NCBI RefSeq assembly: GCF_002868735.1
Contig: NZ_CP025612.1
Coordinates: 496,001-560,000, forward strand
Origin: Niveispirillum cyanobacteriorum
GTDB lineage: Bacteria; Pseudomonadota; Alphaproteobacteria; Azospirillales; Azospirillaceae
Reading direction: 5' to 3'
Length of the DNA: 64,000 nt
In this document: one piece after another, positions 39,101-48,440 of the stretch
Layout of the letters: each line of letters opens with the position of its first letter
Position numbering within the stretch: position 1 is the first letter of the stretch
Notes under the pieces: model-generated
Database searches by the model: none
What the model was told of the DNA's origin: nothing
What the model saw: the letters and a program-made list of their open reading frames with translations, nothing else
Program-made: the position numbers and the translations under genes

Positions 39101-40978
39101 ATGGTTGCCAAGATCATCGAAACCAACCCGACCCCGTTTCAGAAGATCGCCATCGACCCGATCACGCTGGACATCATCGAAAACGCCCTGCGCAACGCGC
39201 GGGCCGAAATGGACGCCACCCTGTTCCGCACCGCCATGTCGCCGGGCATCCGCGAACAGGGCGACGCCTTCCCCCTGATTGCTAATAATGAAGGCAAGAT
39301 GGTGGTGGGGCAGTTCGGCTCCTTTCTGGGCGGCTTCCTGAAGAACTACAAGGGCACGATCGAGGAAGGGGACGTCATCTGGCTGTCCGACCCCTATTCG
39401 GTCGAAGGGGCCATCAGCCATCTGAATGACTGGCTGGTTATCCTGCCCGTGTTCAAGGATGGCAAGCTGGTCGCCTGGACCTGCCATTTCGGGCATCAGA
39501 CCGATGTCGGTGGCAAGGTGCCGGGTAGCTTGCCCACAGACGCCACCTCCATCTTCCAGGAAGGCATCCGCATCCCGCCGGTAAAGCTGTACCGCAAGGG
39601 CGTGCTGAACGAGGATCTGTTGGAACTGGTGCTGAACAATACCCGCACACGGGACTGGTGCCGGTCGGACCTGAACGCCATCATCGCGTCCTGCCGCATC
39701 GCCGCGCGGCGCATAACGGAGCTATGCAGCCGTTTCGGAACCGAGACGTTTGTTTCTGCGACAGGAGAGTTGCTGGAACGAAACAAACGCGCCATGGCCA
39801 AGCTGATCGCGACCTCGATCAGTGAGGAGAAGGTCAGCTTTGAGGATTATATCTGCGACGATGGCCGCGGCTATGGACCTTACAAGCTGAAAGCCACCAT
39901 GTGGCGCGAGGGGGAGAAGGTCATTCTGGACTGGGAAGGCACTTCGCCCCAGTCGGAAAGCTCCATCAACTTCTACCTGAATGAAAACATGCTGAAGATG
40001 TTCTTCGGCATCTACATGATCATGGTCTTTGATCCGCAGATCCTGTTCAACGATGGTTTCTATGATTTGGTGGAAACGCGCATTCCGGAAGGATCGCTGC
40101 TGAAGCCGAAATATCCGGCAGCACTCTCCTGCCGTACCCATGGTATCGGCCGCGTGTTCGACGTGCTGGGGGCCTTGTTGGGCCAGCGCACGCCGGAATT
40201 CCTGAACGCTGCCGGCTTCTCGTCCTCCCCGCATTTGATGCTGTCGGGCAGCTATCGCGGGTCGGGCAAGTATTATCAACTGTTCCAGATCGGGTTCGGC
40301 GGCATTCCGGGCCGGCCGTTCGGTGACGGGCCGGACGGTCATTCGTTGTGGCCCAATTTCACCAATGTGCCCAACGAGTTCCTGGAAGCCTATTTCCCGC
40401 TGCGGATTGAGCGGTATGAGACCATTCCCGACAGCGGCGGGCCGGGCCTGCATCGCGGCGGCAACGGCGTGCGCATCGCCTATCGTTTTCTGGAGCCCGG
40501 CGCCATCGCCATTCATGACGACCGCTGGTTCACCTATCCCTGGGGCGTGAATGGCGGCGAACCGGGCTGGCGCTCTCGCCGTGTCCTGATCCGCGCTGAT
40601 GGCTCGGAAAAGGTCCTGGCCGCCAAGATCGACGATATCCAGGTGCGCCCCGGCGACCTGCTGATATTCGACACCTGGGGCGGTGGGGGCTGGGGCGACC
40701 CGCTGGCCCGCGATCCGGCCTTGGTGGCAGCAGACGTCAAGCGTGGGCTGGTCACGGTGGAAGGGGCCAAGCGCTATGGCGTGGTTCTGACTGCTGGCAG
40801 GGCGGTGGATGCGGTGGCGACGGAGGCCCTGCGCGACAGTCTGCGCAAGGCCCGCGGCGAGACCGAGCTGTTCAATTTCGGCGGCGGGATCGAGGAACTG
40901 CGTGAACGCTGCGTCGCTGAAACGGGCCTACCTGCCCCGGTTGATCCCGCACACCAGGAGAGTGTCCGGGCGGCGTGA
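39101..40978 (+). CDS. Hydantoinase/5-oxoprolinase subunit B family protein (HyuB)
   Basis: A 625-residue HyuB-type subunit, partner of the preceding HyuA. Typical parts are DPITLDIIENALRNARAEMDATLFRTAMSPGIREQ split over the N-terminus, GDVIWLSDPYS (about residue 90), HFGHQTDVGGKVPGS (about 128-142) and the late GPGLHRGGNGVRIAYRF and FDTWGGGGWGDPLARDP. The pair would use ATP to act on a cyclic amide or similar. The C-terminal ~40 residues (after LRKARGETELFNFGGG) are variable. It ends the operon; a possible terminator follows at 40990. Confidence 0.9.
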   Translation: MVAKIIETNPTPFQKIAIDPITLDIIENALRNARAEMDATLFRTAMSPGIREQGDAFPLIANNEGKMVVGQFGSFLGGFLKNYKGTIEEGDVIWLSDPYSVEGAISHLNDWLVILPVFKDGKLVAWTCHFGHQTDVGGKVPGSLPTDATSIFQEGIRIPPVKLYRKGVLNEDLLELVLNNTRTRDWCRSDLNAIIASCRIAARRITELCSRFGTETFVSATGELLERNKRAMAKLIATSISEEKVSFEDYICDDGRGYGPYKLKATMWREGEKVILDWEGTSPQSESSINFYLNENMLKMFFGIYMIMVFDPQILFNDGFYDLVETRIPEGSLLKPKYPAALSCRTHGIGRVFDVLGALLGQRTPEFLNAAGFSSSPHLMLSGSYRGSGKYYQLFQIGFGGIPGRPFGDGPDGHSLWPNFTNVPNEFLEAYFPLRIERYETIPDSGGPGLHRGGNGVRIAYRFLEPGAIAIHDDRWFTYPWGVNGGEPGWRSRRVLIRADGSEKVLAAKIDDIQVRPGDLLIFDTWGGGGWGDPLARDPALVAADVKRGLVTVEGAKRYGVVLTAGRAVDAVATEALRDSLRKARGETELFNFGGGIEELRERCVAETGLPAPVDPAHQESVRAA

Positions 40979-40989
40979 TGAGGTTGATC

Positions 40990-41015
40990 GGCGGGGTCGG
41001 TTCCCCGGTCCCGCC
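40990..41015. terminator. Possible bidirectional terminator between hyuB and gntR
   Basis: Inverted repeat GGCGGG / CCCGCC with further partial pairing inside, followed on the plus strand by GTTTA. It lies in the 39-base gap between two convergent genes. Weak U tract, so only moderate support. Confidence 0.4.
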
Positions 41016-41017
41016 GT

Positions 41018-41692
41018 TTACTCCGCCGCCTCCCGCACCGACATCGCCTTCTCCGCCCGGCTTGCCTCAATCGCATGCCAGGCTGCGGCGATATGGCTGC
41101 GCATGACGGAGCCGGCCCAGGCGCCGTCGCGCACCTCGAACGCTGATACGATCTCCATATGGTGGCGTAGGCTGCGGCGCAGGGCCTCGGCGTTGTAGCG
41201 GTGGAAGGTGCGCAGGACCAACGGCACCTCCACCACCTGCGACATCATTAGGGACAGGCGTTGTGTACCGGCGGCCTGGATGATCAGGCGGTGGAATTCG
41301 CCATTGGCCTCCGCGATGCGGGCCAGCGCGTCGGGCGTTCCCTTGGCTTCCAGCGCCAGCATCTCCTCCGCCAGTTGACGCAGGCGTGCCACCTGTTCTG
41401 GGGCGGCCCGTTCGGCGGCGCGTTCGACCGCGTAACCTTCCAGCATGGCGCGAAGGTCGAAGATCTCCTTGATCTCGTCCATCGACCAGTCGGCGACGAA
41501 GGCGCCGTGGTTGCGCATGAACTTGACCGCCCCTTCGGCATTCAGCCGACGCAGCGCCTCGCGGATTGGCGTGCGGCTGACCCCGATCAGGTCGGCCAGT
41601 TCGCCTTCCTTCAGGTGCGCGCCGGGGGGGAATCGGCCGGCATGGATGGCGTCGCGGATTTCGGCATAGGCCTTTTCGACGGCATTACTCAT
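41018..41692 (-). CDS. GntR-family transcriptional regulator, FCD (FadR) subgroup
   Basis: A 224-residue regulator with an N-terminal winged helix (residues ~8-70; GELADLIGVSRTPIREALRRLNAEGAVKF split around the recognition helix) and a C-terminal FCD ligand domain (about 80-205) containing the metal/ligand histidines FHRLI, LRHHMEIV and MRSHI. Such proteins sense acids or related metabolites. ATG 41692 gives MSNAVEKAYAEI; the longer frame to 41851 has non-conserved sequence. It probably controls the neighbouring HMG-lyase/hyu and CoA-transferase operons through TGTATACA-like sites, one of which lies 170 bases upstream of it. Confidence 0.88.
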   Translation of the reverse strand: MSNAVEKAYAEIRDAIHAGRFPPGAHLKEGELADLIGVSRTPIREALRRLNAEGAVKFMRNHGAFVADWSMDEIKEIFDLRAMLEGYAVERAAERAAPEQVARLRQLAEEMLALEAKGTPDALARIAEANGEFHRLIIQAAGTQRLSLMMSQVVEVPLVLRTFHRYNAEALRRSLRHHMEIVSAFEVRDGAWAGSVMRSHIAAAWHAIEASRAEKAMSVREAAE

Positions 41693-42001
41693 TGCTGTAT
41701 GTCCTGGTGGGTTCCGTCCCGGCGGTGTGACGCTTGTTCTTAGCGCAAGGAACCCTGTTCGCACCACCCATCCGTTCTGCCGGGCCGGTACGTTGAGTGA
41801 CAGTTCCCTTCGCTGCGCAGCCTTTGGGGGCCAGCGCGGCTTTCGCGTCACATTCCATCCATAAAGTATACAATGTCATGCATCGGTGCTTGCCGAAAGC
41901 GGAATCTCATATAAGTTTTTGCTGAGGCGAGCGGTACGGCGGATAGTCGGGCCAACCCCGGAAAATCAATAAAATCCATAGAACAGCGGAGACAAGAGAT
42001 C
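41693..42001. other. Intergenic region between gntR and TonB receptor gene
   Basis: 309 bases between divergent genes. It contains the TGTATACA-like element at 41865-41872 (AGTATACA; reverse TGTATACT) and an AT-richer stretch at 41900-41980. A GAGAC-rich ribosome site (GCGGAGACAAGAG) precedes the receptor ATG. I see no RNA gene or clear sigma-70 promoter pair in it. Confidence 0.5.
41865..41872. promoter_or_regulatory. AGTATACA, candidate GntR operator
   Basis: Seven of eight bases of the TGTATACA core, flanked as ATAAAGTATACAATG (reverse strand CATTGTATACTTTAT, very like the TTGTATACAT copy). It lies between gntR and the TonB receptor gene and could serve either. Confidence 0.42.
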
Positions 42002-44311
42002 ATGCGCAACGGCATTTCCTTAGGCCACCTGCTGACTGGCACGGCCATCTGTGCATCCATGATTGTATCCAATATGCCGGCCCAGGCGCAGAACGCTCCG
42101 TCGGCGGGCACCAGCAGCCCGATCATGCTGGAGGAGATCGTTGTTACCGCCCGCCAGCGGAACGAGACGGCGCGCGAAACCCCGGTCGCCGTGGCAGCCT
42201 TCACATCCGAGACCATTGAGAAGGCCGGCATCTCCGGTCCGGCTGACTTCCTGGCTCTGACGCCCAATGTCAGCTTTCTGCAGACCACGAATGTCGGTGA
42301 AAGTCAGGTGCATATCCGCGGCGTGATCCAGCCGCGCGATGCCGAACCGCCCTTTGCCTATGTTCTGGACGGCGTGCTGGTGCCCAATCCCAACGCCTTC
42401 AACCAGGAAATGGTGGATATTGAGCAGATCGAGGTGATCAAGGGGCCGCTGGGGTCGATCTATGGCCGTAACGCTATTGGTGGCGCCATCCTGGTCAACA
42501 CCAAGAAGCCCGGCGACACGCCCGAGGGTCAGGTGCAGGCAGGTTACGAGTTCCGCGGCAATGAATATAAAGTCGGCGGCTATGTCGGCGGTCCGCTGGT
42601 AGAGAACAAGCTTTTCGCCCGCATCACGGCTGTACACAAGGATCGCAAGGGCTATTACGACAATATTACCTTGAAGGAGAAGGAAGATCCCTTCACCGAA
42701 AGCCTGGTGCGTGGCCGTCTGGTCTATAAGGCAACCGAGGATATTGAGGTCGACCTGTCCGCTGGCTATGGCAAGATTGATGGCTACGCCTTCAACTTCA
42801 ACAACCAGACGGCGGGCACGCCCGGCTTCGTCAACGGCGTAAACATCAAGGACACGTCCATCCCCTATGCGGGCAATGTTCGCAGCTTTAACAATCAGGA
42901 ACGCGTAGACCTGTCGGGCAAGATCGACTGGAACGGCGATGCCGGCACCCTGACCTTCACCGCCGCCTATCATGACCTGAAAGAGAATATGGGTGGCGAA
43001 GGCGCCGTCGATCTGGCGCTGTTCGGCGTGCCGTTCCCCGGTGGTCCGGCCCCGTCGGCCTTCTTCACCAATCCCGCCCTGATCGAAGGCTACGGCCCCA
43101 CCCTGCGCGATGGGACGCAGTATCAGGAGCGTAATCAGGACGATACATCCTTCGAACTGCGCTTCACCTCGCCGGGTGAGAACCGCCTGCGCTATATCGC
43201 CGGTGCCTACTACATCAAGTTCAACCGCGAGGTCGTGCTAAACCGCGGCAATGATCTGGGGCAGGGTGTGATTGTATCCGATCCGCTGGGCGGTCCCGCC
43301 AACCCCATCGTGGCAGTTACCTGGACCGACAATGCCAACGAGGCCTGGGCCCTGTTCGGTCAGTTGGCCTATGACATCACGCCCGAACTCGAAATTTCAA
43401 CAGCCATGCGGTACGACAAGGAAGACCGTAAGTCCAAGAACCTGACTCCGGCCGCCTACTCCCCCATTCCCAATGTCACTGGTCTGGTTCGGTCGGATAA
43501 TTTCAGCGCCGCACAGCCGCGCGTCTCCCTGCGCTGGAAGGCCACGGAGGATGTCTCGCTTTACGCCACCTATGGCGAGGGTTTCCGTTCGGGCGGTTTC
43601 AATCCGCTGGGCAGCCGCTTCAACATCATCAATGTCGATGGTGTCCGCAACACCACGGTACAGGATCAGTTCGGCAAGGAAAGCTCCACCTCCTATGAAG
43701 CCGGCGTGAAAAGCCGTCTGCTGGATGGACGTCTGACCCTGAATGTCGCGGCGTTCAGCACGAAGGTCGAAAACGCACAGTTCTTCCAGTTCTTCCCCTT
43801 CTCCCTGTCGCGCGTGATCTCCATTGTGGACCGCAACCAGATTAAGGGCTTCGAACTGGACGGGCAGGCGCGCATTGCCGAGGGTCTGGACCTGTTCTTC
43901 GGCTATGGCTATCTGGACAGTGAGATCAAGAAGAATGCCGAACTGCCGCAGACGGTTGGCAACCGCTTCCCCTTCACGGCCAAGTATGACGTGATCCTGG
44001 GTACGCAGTACACGGTGCCGGTCTTCGCCGACTATGATCTGTCGACGCGTGTGGAGTATAACCGCACCGGCCCGATGTTCTTTGACACGTTGAACACGCC
44101 GGGCACGGAACGACCGGCCCTGGACCTCGTCAATGTCCGCCTGGGTGTGGAGAACGAGACCTGGGGCGCCACGCTCTATGCCCGCAACCTGTTCGACAAG
44201 CGCTACAATGTCGATGGTGTCGTGCTGGTCGTCCCCAACACCACCGTCTTCAACTTCACCACCAAGGCTCCGCCGCGTACGGTTGGTGTGGAACTGAAGG
44301 CCCGGTTCTGA
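42002..44311 (+). CDS. TonB-dependent outer-membrane receptor
   Basis: A 769-residue TonB-dependent receptor. It has a signal peptide (residues 1-30, ending MPAQAQ), a TonB-box-like segment LEEIVVTARQR (about 42-52), a plug domain with IEQIEVIKGPLGSIYGRNAIGGAILVNTKKP split near 137-165, and a beta-barrel ending in an aromatic residue (GVELKARF). It is of the short type without an N-terminal regulatory signalling domain. The neighbour on the 3' side is a rhamnosidase on the opposite strand, so a glycoside or its aglycone is a likely cargo, but a link to the region-2 catabolic genes through the shared upstream region is also possible. Confidence 0.92.
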   Translation: MRNGISLGHLLTGTAICASMIVSNMPAQAQNAPSAGTSSPIMLEEIVVTARQRNETARETPVAVAAFTSETIEKAGISGPADFLALTPNVSFLQTTNVGESQVHIRGVIQPRDAEPPFAYVLDGVLVPNPNAFNQEMVDIEQIEVIKGPLGSIYGRNAIGGAILVNTKKPGDTPEGQVQAGYEFRGNEYKVGGYVGGPLVENKLFARITAVHKDRKGYYDNITLKEKEDPFTESLVRGRLVYKATEDIEVDLSAGYGKIDGYAFNFNNQTAGTPGFVNGVNIKDTSIPYAGNVRSFNNQERVDLSGKIDWNGDAGTLTFTAAYHDLKENMGGEGAVDLALFGVPFPGGPAPSAFFTNPALIEGYGPTLRDGTQYQERNQDDTSFELRFTSPGENRLRYIAGAYYIKFNREVVLNRGNDLGQGVIVSDPLGGPANPIVAVTWTDNANEAWALFGQLAYDITPELEISTAMRYDKEDRKSKNLTPAAYSPIPNVTGLVRSDNFSAAQPRVSLRWKATEDVSLYATYGEGFRSGGFNPLGSRFNIINVDGVRNTTVQDQFGKESSTSYEAGVKSRLLDGRLTLNVAAFSTKVENAQFFQFFPFSLSRVISIVDRNQIKGFELDGQARIAEGLDLFFGYGYLDSEIKKNAELPQTVGNRFPFTAKYDVILGTQYTVPVFADYDLSTRVEYNRTGPMFFDTLNTPGTERPALDLVNVRLGVENETWGATLYARNLFDKRYNVDGVVLVVPNTTVFNFTTKAPPRTVGVELKARF

Positions 44312-44323
44312 CAACGGTTCTGT

Positions 44324-44349
44324 TTCCGGGTCGGTTCGCCGACCCGGAA
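44324..44349. terminator. Bidirectional terminator hairpin between TonB receptor and GH106 gene
   Basis: Perfect 11-bp stem TTCCGGGTCGG / CCGACCCGGAA with a TTCG tetraloop, in the 45-base gap between two convergent genes. It lacks a clear T tract on either strand, but the position and strength suit a two-way terminator. Confidence 0.7.
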
Positions 44350-44356
44350 TGGGGGC

Positions 44357-47300
44357 TTATCGCGTCAGCAATTGTACTGGTCCCAGAAGACCGGAAGGCA
44401 GCAGTTGGGCATCCGCGCTATAGGCGGGGGCCTGGGTGTAGGTGACCTTTTCCCTCCCTGGCTGGGCATCGCCGATCAGGCGATTGACCCAAAGATTGGT
44501 CACCTTTACGTCAATCCGGTTCCGGCCCGGCTTCAGATGGGATGTGATCTCCATCAGGTAAGGCGGATGCCATAGCATGCCCACGGGTTGGCCGTTGATG
44601 CTGATCTCGGCAATGTCCCGCACCACGCCAAGGTCCAGCATTACCGGCTGGCTTTGTTCGGCTCGGCCCTTTGGCAGATCGAATGTCCGGCTGTATGTGG
44701 CTGTGCCGGAGAAGTAACGGATGCCTGGTTCTGTCCGATCCGTCCATGACATAAGCCGGTCGAAGCGGCTTTGGGTGGGGGCACCGCGTTGCGCTTGGAA
44801 CTGCACCTCCCATGGCCCCGTCAGTTCAAGCATAGGCCCCAGGTGTGGGGTTTGCAGGTCCAGCTTGTTCGTCAGGGCGGCTTTGCGGAACAGCACGAAA
44901 AATGCCTCGTGCCCGTCCATTGTCAGCGGCAGATGGGTGCGCCCATCCGAAATCCGGTAAGATACCGGATCAATGCGACCGGCTTCGGCCCGCGCCAGTT
45001 CCGGTGCCTTGCCGCTGATCCGGAAGCTGATCTCACCGTTGAGAGGCGCTGCACTGCGGTTGCTGACGAAATACAAGTCGCCATCTGGCAGACGGCGGTG
45101 CAGCACCTGGATATCCCCCGCCAAGGCACCGGCATCCCAGTCCGGTGTCAGGTTGCGGGTCTTTAGGGCTGCGTCCAGATCGGGGTGAATGCGGCCTGAC
45201 GCCCAGAGCTGATCGGCCAGTATCCGGAACGTACCTGCATCATCGGCAAGGCTCGGCGTGCTCAAAGGTTTCTGCCCCACGATGGTGGCGCCCGCCGCCG
45301 CGAAGGCCGCGATCCGGCGCAGGACAGGTAGTGTCATCATCCGGCTGGAACCGCCCAGCATCAAAATGGGATAGCGCACGCCGCTTTTGCCCACCAGGTC
45401 CCCGTTTTCCATGGAAAGCTGGTTCAGCAGCGCGTCCGCCCCGACAAAGTCGAACGCGTATCCGGCGGGGACTTCGTTCAGCGGGCGCTCACCATAAAGC
45501 CCGGTGATCGGTGCTTCTTCCCCATGGAAATAGGCGATGTCCCGCTGCGATTGCCCCTGTTGCAGCAGGTAGGAGGAGCGGGCCAGATAGTCGGTCCAGC
45601 CCCGCGCCTGTTCGGCCCAGGTTTCACCCCGGCTAAAATACTGGCCCAGTACGGTAGCCAGCGCCAGGCCAGGGACCCGCCCGTCTGTGAAGGGCTGATG
45701 CGGCGAGGTGTGGATGATCGGCCGGTTGACCCCCAGGGCGAACAAGGTATCTGCGGTCGGTTTCAGGTCGCGGGGGGAGAAGGCCCAGGGCTGTCCAAAA
45801 GCCGTGAAGGATTCGGCGGCCACCAGTTTCTGACCATAAAGGTGGGCCACCGATGCCGCACCCTGAAGGTCGGCGATATAGGTGGGCTCGGGCTGTCCCC
45901 CCTTGGGCAGGGTCCACATGGCGCCCATCGGAATATCGGCATGGCGCCGCATCTCCATATCGTCGCCAAGCTGCGGGCGCTGATCCTCCAGCGCTTCGGC
46001 GTAATAGGTCAGTCCCTGTTCCTGCGCCGCCCTGGCCAGTACGCCATAATGGTTCTCGGCCAGCAGTTCCGCGATGGTGCGGCGGAAATCCCAGAGGAAG
46101 CGGTCGCTCGCCTCCGCCCCGCCGATCACTGCACCGGTCAGGGTTGGCAGCCAGGGTAGGGCGTCGTAGCCGCGCCGGGACCGGAATTCGGCCAGCATAG
46201 TGTCGGTCCAGTTCTGCGGCCCGGACTCGATGCTGTCGGAAAGCAGGGCGCGGATCCCCTTGTCCCCCATCAGTTCCGGCCCCACCGCGTCGCGGTACAT
46301 GCCGAAATACTGGGTGGCATAGTCCCCCACATGGCGGGCGTTCAGCTTGTCGACCTCCAGCCCCGTCGCTTCCTTCGGCGCCGGCGCGTTCTGATGCCCG
46401 GTCAGGGAGTAGCCCAACCGGACCACACGCCATTGCCCGGTGGGCGGGGTCCAATCCAGCGTGCCGTCGGACCGCAGGTGACGGGTCACGTCGATAACAT
46501 CCCCCGGTGCCGGTGCGCCACCAACGGCTTCGGCGGGTGTGGCGATGGCGTAATAGTCGGGAACGGTGGCAAACCCGGCCTTTTCCTCTGCCCTATGGAC
46601 GCGCGGGGCGCTGTCCAGGCGGAATTCGGAAAGGCGGTAGCTTGCCGGGGGTGCCGGAAAGCGGGGCATGGCCACACCGGATGCCACCGGGGGCGGACCA
46701 ACAGCGGACGAGGCCTCCACCGACAGGGTTAGACGGAAATGCCGTGCCGTCACCGGCGCGAAGGAGGCGGAGCGAACAGGCGAGCGTGTGGCGGGCAGGG
46801 CGGAGATTTCGCGGAAGGCGACGCCGTCGTCACTGGCCTCCAAGCGGATCAGCGGTGGGGTGGGGGAACCAAACCCGCGCGCACCCGGCTGCCCGACCAC
46901 GACGGAGCGGATGGTGACCGGCTTTTCGAAACTTTGCATGACCCAGGCGGTTGATGACGGGCCACTGAAGGGTAGGTCGATTGTCTCGCCATAGTGCTCG
47001 TCGTTCATCAAGTGGCCGGGAACCGTGCCGCTGCTGGCCGTGAATTGCGCCGGGGGCATGGGATCGTTCTGTGTCCGCCAGGCCAGAACAGCGATATCCC
47101 GGTAGAAGGCCGGTCCATCACCGCTGCCCGGCTTGATCAGGTTTCGCGGAACGTCCTGATAGGGTCCGGCCACATCCGGCGGCGGTGATAATGAAATGCG
47201 CTGCTTTCGCCCCCCCGTAACGGTGGTGCCACTCCATACCAGCTTCTTCATCGCGGCTTCGGGCGTGACCCAGGGACCGCCCGTCGCACTCCATCCGGGG

Positions 47301-47665
47301 GAGGAGGCGATGGCGACGTCCAGCCCCAGTTCCTGCGCCTTTGCGACAGTCCTGCGCAGGGCATCCTTCCAGGCCGGCGACATATAGATCAGCCGTTCAG
47401 GAACCAGTTGCGGCGTTTCCAGATTGCCTTCGAAAAGCTGGACGCCGCCGATCCCGGCCCGCTTCATCCATTCCAGATCAAGCTTTGCCCCGTCGGCGCT
47501 GACATTCCCATTCATCCAGTGCCACCAGACATGCGGGCGTGCCTCTGCCGGTGGGTTGCGGAACTGCTGGTCCAATATGCTATCCGGCTCTCCGGCAAGC
47601 ACCGGGGATACTAGCAGCAGAGTTGCGGCCAGACGAATGGCGGAAAGGCCCTTCGGCGTGATCAT
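44357..47665 (-). CDS. Glycoside hydrolase family 106, probable alpha-L-rhamnosidase
   Basis: A large secreted protein (1102 residues) of the GH106 type. The signal peptide spans about residues 1-25 (LAATLLLVSPVLAG). The N-terminal catalytic barrel signature RPHVWWHWMNGNVS and LDLEWMKRAGIGGVQLFEG (about 42-80), then GLDVAIASSPGWSATGGPWV, is typical. Late parts contain carbohydrate-binding beta-sandwiches (RTFDLPKGRA; LDLGVVRDIAEISINGQPVG). GH106 enzymes release rhamnose from plant glycosides and pectic side chains. Start ATG 47665 has GGAAAG upstream. It follows a tetR gene by 61 bases on the same strand. Confidence 0.88.
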   Translation of the reverse strand: MITPKGLSAIRLAATLLLVSPVLAGEPDSILDQQFRNPPAEARPHVWWHWMNGNVSADGAKLDLEWMKRAGIGGVQLFEGNLETPQLVPERLIYMSPAWKDALRRTVAKAQELGLDVAIASSPGWSATGGPWVTPEAAMKKLVWSGTTVTGGRKQRISLSPPPDVAGPYQDVPRNLIKPGSGDGPAFYRDIAVLAWRTQNDPMPPAQFTASSGTVPGHLMNDEHYGETIDLPFSGPSSTAWVMQSFEKPVTIRSVVVGQPGARGFGSPTPPLIRLEASDDGVAFREISALPATRSPVRSASFAPVTARHFRLTLSVEASSAVGPPPVASGVAMPRFPAPPASYRLSEFRLDSAPRVHRAEEKAGFATVPDYYAIATPAEAVGGAPAPGDVIDVTRHLRSDGTLDWTPPTGQWRVVRLGYSLTGHQNAPAPKEATGLEVDKLNARHVGDYATQYFGMYRDAVGPELMGDKGIRALLSDSIESGPQNWTDTMLAEFRSRRGYDALPWLPTLTGAVIGGAEASDRFLWDFRRTIAELLAENHYGVLARAAQEQGLTYYAEALEDQRPQLGDDMEMRRHADIPMGAMWTLPKGGQPEPTYIADLQGAASVAHLYGQKLVAAESFTAFGQPWAFSPRDLKPTADTLFALGVNRPIIHTSPHQPFTDGRVPGLALATVLGQYFSRGETWAEQARGWTDYLARSSYLLQQGQSQRDIAYFHGEEAPITGLYGERPLNEVPAGYAFDFVGADALLNQLSMENGDLVGKSGVRYPILMLGGSSRMMTLPVLRRIAAFAAAGATIVGQKPLSTPSLADDAGTFRILADQLWASGRIHPDLDAALKTRNLTPDWDAGALAGDIQVLHRRLPDGDLYFVSNRSAAPLNGEISFRISGKAPELARAEAGRIDPVSYRISDGRTHLPLTMDGHEAFFVLFRKAALTNKLDLQTPHLGPMLELTGPWEVQFQAQRGAPTQSRFDRLMSWTDRTEPGIRYFSGTATYSRTFDLPKGRAEQSQPVMLDLGVVRDIAEISINGQPVGMLWHPPYLMEITSHLKPGRNRIDVKVTNLWVNRLIGDAQPGREKVTYTQAPAYSADAQLLPSGLLGPVQLLTR

Positions 47666-47726
47666 GATGTTCACTTTCCAAAGCCGGGGATGGTTTTGCG
47701 GTCGCGCAGTGTGGCGCAGGCGCCGG

Positions 47727-48440
47727 TCAGTTCTTCAGGTAGGAACTGATCATCTTGCACAGTTCCTGGACCACCCAGTCCGGATGCTGCTGTGGCTTGG
47801 TTGGGCGCTGGGTTTCCGGTGTCAGCTGCCAGGCCAGGGCGAAGAAGATCATATGCAGTGCATAGGATGCCTTCAGGTCCAGATCGCCCGGAATGTCATT
47901 CGCGAACGTTTTCAGCGCCTCACGCAACCGCTTCGCGGCCCGCTGTTCATGCAGGTCACCCAGCGTGGCGGCGGCAGGGTCCGTGGCGGCGCGGCGGATA
48001 TTGAGGCGGATGAAAAGCGAGTTGCGCTTCAGTACCTCAAAAAAATCAAGAACATAGAGCTTGATGAACTGATCCAGCGAGGAGGAGCGGTCAAGTGATT
48101 GCTGCTGGACCAGGGTTTCTGCTGCCTCAATCTCATGCATTTCGGCTTCAAGAACCGCGCGGACCAGTTCGTCCTTGCTGCTGAACCGATGGTAGATGGA
48201 GCCGATGGAGACGCTGCCGGTGTTACTCACCTCGTTCAAGGTGAATTCCTCGCCGTCGCGTTCCAGCATCAGGTCGCGGGCGGCGGTCAGCATGCGCTTC
48301 AATGACGCCTGACTGCGCCCCTGGACTGGTTCCCGGTCCAGGTTGAGCAGAACCGGATCGCCCGATGGCACGGAAGCCCGGCGGGATCGCGCCGGGGATT
48401 GTCCGTTTTCAGGCGATTTCAGCTGTTTGACCATAAGCAT
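47727..48440 (-). CDS. TetR-family transcriptional regulator
   Basis: A 237-residue TetR-type repressor. After a ~40-residue basic leader, the helix-turn-helix lies at about residues 50-96 (ARDLMLERDGEEFTLNEVSN, then GSVSIGSIYHRFSSKDELVRAV). The C-terminal ~140 residues form the ligand and dimer domain. The ATG at 48440 has GGAG seven bases ahead. It is upstream of the GH106 gene in the same orientation and divergent from the second TonB receptor, so it probably controls one or both with an aromatic or glycoside inducer; that is inferred from position. Confidence 0.88.
   Translation of the reverse strand: MLMVKQLKSPENGQSPARSRRASVPSGDPVLLNLDREPVQGRSQASLKRMLTAARDLMLERDGEEFTLNEVSNTGSVSIGSIYHRFSSKDELVRAVLEAEMHEIEAAETLVQQQSLDRSSSLDQFIKLYVLDFFEVLKRNSLFIRLNIRRAATDPAAATLGDLHEQRAAKRLREALKTFANDIPGDLDLKASYALHMIFFALAWQLTPETQRPTKPQQHPDWVVQELCKMISSYLKN

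Noticed and set aside
37015-40978. Acetone or acetophenone carboxylase
   Set aside because: HyuA/HyuB-type subunits are homologous to carboxylase subunits, but no gamma or other extra subunit is nearby and the lengths fit hydantoinase/oxoprolinase better.
42020-42973. 317-codon frame antisense to the first TonB receptor
   Set aside because: Opposite a gene with clear signal peptide, plug and barrel; no independent support.
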